The notes under the pieces were generated by a model, which saw nothing but the letters and a program-made list of their open reading frames with translations, was not told where the DNA came from and did no database searches. Both the position numbers and the translations under genes were made by a program. A DNA stretch of 64,000 nucleotides from Candidatus Protistibacter heckmannii (GTDB lineage: Bacteria > Pseudomonadota > Gammaproteobacteria > Burkholderiales > Burkholderiaceae): NCBI GenBank assembly GCA_025050535.1, contig JALBVF010000001.1:434001-498000 (forward strand), written 5' to 3'. This document shows positions 61,214 to 64,000 of this stretch, one piece after another. Within the stretch, counting starts at the first letter, position 1, and each line of letters starts with the position of its first letter.

Positions 61214-61774
61214 TCAGTTCGCGCGGCTGCGGTATTCGCCGGTGCGGGTGTCGATTTCGATCTTGTCGCCGGTGTTGCAGAAAAGCGGCACCTGCAGCTC
61301 GTAACCGGTGGCGATCTTCGCGGTCTTGAGCACCTTGCCCGAGGAGGTGTCGCCCTTGACGGCTGGCTCGGTGTAGGTGATTTCGCGGACCACGTTGGTT
61401 GGCAGTTCGACGGAGATGGCGCGTTCGTTGTAGAACACCACTTCCACGGCCATGCCGTCCTCGAGGTAGTGCAGGGCGTCGCCCATGTTGTCTTGCTCGA
61501 CTTCGTACTGGTTGTAGTCGCCGTCCATGAAGATGTACATCGGGTCGGCGAAGTAGGAGTAGATGCACTCTTTGCGGTCGAGCACGACCACGTCGAATTT
61601 GTCGTCGGCCTTGTAGACCGATTCGGCGGGCACGCCGGTGAGAAGATTCTTCATCTTCATCTTGACCACGGCGGCGTTGCGGCCGGAGCGGTTGTATTCG
61701 GCCTTTTGCACGACCATGGGGTCGGCGCCGATCATGAATACGTTGCCTACGCGGAGTTCCTGTACGGTTTTCAT
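61214..61774 (-). CDS. efp: Elongation factor P (Arg32 type)
   Basis: A 186-residue EF-P that rescues ribosomes at polyproline. The tip loop is [11 protein letters not shown] with Arg at position 32, the form modified by rhamnosylation through EarP in betaproteobacteria; earP is not in the window. Three beta-barrel domains, ending [18 protein letters not shown]. The ATG at 61774 gives [13 protein letters not shown]. Intact. Confidence 0.95.
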   Translation of the reverse strand: MKTVQELRVGNVFMIGADPMVVQKAEYNRSGRNAAVVKMKMKNLLTGVPAESVYKADDKFDVVVLDRKECIYSYFADPMYIFMDGDYNQYEVEQDNMGDALHYLEDGMAVEVVFYNERAISVELPTNVVREITYTEPAVKGDTSSGKVLKTAKIATGYELQVPLFCNTGDKIEIDTRTGEYRSRAN

Positions 61775-61828
61775 AACTGTCCTGAATGGAAGATTCCGGC
61801 GTCGCGCGCACATGCAAAATGCAAGAAA

Positions 61829-61852
61829 CAGCCGGCTAAAAAAGAAGCCGGC
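61829..61852 (-). terminator. Weak terminator after the LysR gene
   Basis: GCCGGCT (61831-61837) pairs with AGCCGGC (61846-61852). Read on minus, the stem is followed by a T-rich TGTTTCTT stretch. It lies directly after the LysR stop at 61854. Confidence 0.4.
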
Positions 61853-61853
61853 A

Positions 61854-62715
61854 CTATACCCGCAGCCGCTCGGCGAGGAAATCGATAAAAGTGCGTAATT
61901 TCAACGGCATATGTTTGCGGCTGGCGTAGGCGGCGAACAGGGTGCGGGTGAATTCGGGCGCCGGGACGAGCTTGCGCAGGCGGCCCCGGGCAAGATCCTC
62001 CTCGATCAGGGAGCCCGGGCAGCAGGGCCGCGCCGATGCTGGCCAGGGGTGCGTGGTGGCTCAGGGTGGTGTCGCTGGAGCGCATGACCACGTCGGCCTG
62101 GGCGCCCGGTCCGACCGGTTTGCTCGTTCCGGCCATGCCGGGCAGGTCACCGGGGCCGAGATTGACGTAGCTGAGCATGATCAGCTGCAGGCTCGCGCCG
62201 CCGCGGTATCCGGGCGCGGCCACGAGATGGAAGGTCAATTCGCACAAGGGTCGCGCGATCAGCGCCGGCGAGGGCTCCTGGGTGAAGCGCAGCGCGAGGT
62301 CGAAGCCGTCGGCGGCCAGGTCCACGTGGTGGTTGTCCAGATGCAGGTCGAGCCGCACCTCGGGATAGCGCCGCTGGTATTCGGCCAAGGTCTCGGCGAA
62401 CTGCCGAGTGGCGCACCAGACGGGCACTCTGATGCGCAGATGTCCGCGCGGCGCGGCCGCCTCGCTGCCCACGTCCATGTCCGCGGCGTCGAGGATGTCC
62501 AGTGCCTGGCGACACTGCTCCTGATAAAGCGCCCCGGCTTCGGTCAGGCTGACGTTCCGGCTACTTCGGTTGAGGAGGCGCGCGCCCAGCCACTTCTCCA
62601 GGGCAGCCACGTGCTTGCTCACCATGGGCGCGGAGATGTCTAGGCGCTCGGCGGCGGCGAAACTGCCGGTTTCGGCGATTTCCAGGAAGATGCGGATGCT
62701 GGAAAGCTGATCCAT
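61854..62715 (-). pseudogene. LysR-type regulator, late frameshift
   Basis: HTH IRIFLEIAETGSFAAAERLD, SAPMVSKHVAALEKWLG; effector domain HLRIRVPVWCATRQFAETLA, DLALRFTQEPSPALIARPL. Near 62015 (LLPG) the frame shifts; the usual end SLIEEDLARGRLRKLVPAPE ... [14 protein letters not shown] lies one frame over with TAG at 61854-61856. Divergent from the DODA-type dioxygenase. Confidence 0.85.
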
Positions 62716-62822
62716 GGGGGCTTTTCAGTTTCTTAATAGGAAATATATCGACAACTATTCTGCTATCGATTTTCTCAAAAAGAAAGATTAAGCTGATTTC
62801 CATCAGAAAATCGGAGTGCGCG

Positions 62823-63650
62823 ATGCGCAGCAGAATGCCGACTTATTTCATTTCCCACGGCGGCGGCCCCTGGCCGTGGATGCCCGAGATGCGCCATTCC
62901 ATGCAGACGCTGGAAGCCGCGCTCGCGGGCATCCGCCGCCAGCTTCCAGAGCCGCCCAAGGCGATCCTGATGGTCTCAGCCCACTGGGAGGAGGCTGCCT
63001 TCACGGCGATGGCCAATCCCCATCCGCCCATGCTCTACGACTACTACGGCTTCCAGGCCCACACCTACGAGATCCTCTGCGCAGCCCAAGGCTCGCCGGC
63101 ACTGGCCGAGCGTGCGCGACAATTGATCGAGGCTGTCGGGCTGCCCGCGGCGACGGACGCAGAGCGCGGTTTCGACCACGGCGCGTTTTCGCCGCTGGAG
63201 GTGATGTATCCGCAGGCAGAGGTGCCGGTGGCGCAGCTGTCGCTCAAGGCGGGGCTCAATCCCGCCGTGCATCTGGCGCTGGGCCACGCGCTCGCGCCGC
63301 TGCGCGACGAGGGTGTGCTGATCGTGGGCAGCGGCCTGAGTTATCACAATCTGCGTCTGCTCGGCCCGCGCGGCGAGGAGACGTCGGCGGCCTTTGACGC
63401 CTGACTGCAGGCGTCTGTGGCGGCCGCGCCCGAGGAGCGCAACCGTCTGCTCAATGATTGGGAGTCGGCGCCGGCGGCGCGCATCGCGCATCTGCACGAG
63501 GAGCATCTGATTCCGCTGATGGTGGCGATAGGCGCCGCCGAGGAAGAGGCCGCGGTCTGGGTGTATCACGAGACCGCGGCGATGGGTGGAGTGACCGCGT
63601 CGAGCTTGCGCTTCGGCGCGGCGCGGGCGACGGAACTCGTGTCCGCTTAG
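62823..63650 (+). pseudogene. DODA-type extradiol dioxygenase, premature stop
   Basis: LigB-like class III extradiol dioxygenase of the 4,5-DOPA/YgiD type, about 275 residues. Metal ligands: TYFISHGGGP, MVSAHWEEA, GFDHGAFSPLEVMYP, and the late WVYHET. TGA at 63402-63404 (SAAFDA-stop-LQASVAAA, Trp expected); the rest NRLLNDWESAPAARIAHLHE to TAG 63650 is intact. One nonsense change. Confidence 0.87.
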
Positions 63651-64000
63651 AACAGCTCGACGCTCATTTCCTGCACGCTGCTGCTGATGCTGCCCTCGCG
63701 GGTCAGCATCTCGTGCGCGCGCACGTGGTTGCGGCCGTGCTGCTTGGCGTAATAGAGCGCGTCGTCGGCGCGGCCCAGGGCGGTGGTGATGTTGTCGCCG
63801 GTGACGATCTTCATCAGGCCGATGCTGATCGTCACCTTGCCCACCTGCGGGAAGGCGTGGCTGGCGATCACACGGCGGAACTGGTCGATGACGTTCATCG
63901 CCTGGGTCTCGTTCACCTGGCGCAGCAGCACGATGAATTCCTCACCGCCGAAGCGGAAGAGCTTGTCTGAGACGTGGAAGGTACGGCGTATTTCGTTGGC
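63647..64000 (-). CDS. GGDEF-domain diguanylate cyclase, C-terminal part
   Basis: The 3' part of a c-di-GMP synthase; the N-terminus lies beyond the window. KLFRFGGEEFIVLLRQV has the active-site GGEEF; VTISIGLMKIVTGDNITTAL GRADDALYYAKQHGRN is the usual end. Its stop overlaps the dioxygenase end by four bases (convergent). No lesion in the visible part. An inhibitory RxxD site is not evident. Confidence 0.88.
   Translation of the reverse strand, partial: ANEIRRTFHVSDKLFRFGGEEFIVLLRQVNETQAMNVIDQFRRVIASHAFPQVGKVTISIGLMKIVTGDNITTALGRADDALYYAKQHGRNHVRAHEMLTREGSISSSVQEMSVELF

Overview
The window looks like the chromosome of a GC-rich betaproteobacterium, most likely Burkholderiales and close to Alcaligenaceae. 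This is inferred from gene content and order, not from a search: yceD-rpmF-plsX-fabHDG-acpP-fabF, rpoE-rseA-rseB-mucD-lepA-lepB-rnc-era-recO-pdxJ-acpS-nagZ, DUF3460-scpA-panC, and an EF-P with the Arg32 loop. No rRNA, tRNA, CRISPR array, replication origin or prophage was seen.

Layout. 1-7 kb holds the end of a dienelactone hydrolase, a ZIP metal transporter, a DUF4197 gene, a small MXKDX-repeat protein, a cytochrome b/molybdoenzyme pair, a ClC channel, an EamA exporter and a Rieske oxygenase. 7.3-9.9 kb holds two IS630-family elements in opposite orientation. 9.9-19 kb carries a SulP transporter, DUF3460-scpA-panC, a ParA-like gene, a thioesterase, a cobS/cobC deletion fusion, a coiled-coil gene and zapA (with an IS630 copy in its stop codon), an RsmI-like methylase and maf. 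19.1-37.6 kb is an almost intact housekeeping block: fatty acid synthesis, the sigma-E operon, lepA-lepB-rnc-era-recO-pdxJ-acpS-nagZ. 38.1-39.2 kb is a third copy of the first IS630 type. 39.2-64 kb is a catabolic and transport region: lemA/TPM genes, modA, a gentisate cluster with a branched-chain-type ABC transporter, short-chain dehydrogenases, a Bug-type binding protein, a cyanurate/barbiturate-type ring-opening amidohydrolase with its own ABC transporter, several LysR regulators, efp, a DODA-type dioxygenase and the end of a GGDEF protein.

The dominant feature is selective gene decay. By my count 1 of 21 genes is broken between 19.2 and 37.6 kb (mucD). Between 39.2 and 64 kb, 19 of 28 are broken by nonsense codons, single-base frameshifts or both. 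In 1-19 kb, 7 of 20 are broken. Because lesions avoid essential genes, random sequencing error is a poor explanation. The better reading is a recently host-restricted or otherwise relaxed lineage that has lost selection on catabolism, transport and regulation while its IS630 elements spread and also decayed. The lesions break whole functions: 3-hydroxybenzoate/gentisate use (dioxygenase and hydrolase dead, hydroxylase and isomerase intact), its putative importer (permease and one ATPase hit), molybdenum use (modA and a molybdoenzyme dead), and the ring-opening amidohydrolase with most of its transporter.

I found no clear new defence, secretion or mobile system. The most distinctive observations are the selective decay, gene-conversion patches between two adjacent IS630 elements, an IS insertion inside the zapA stop codon that replaces the stop, and a deletion fusing cobS to cobC.
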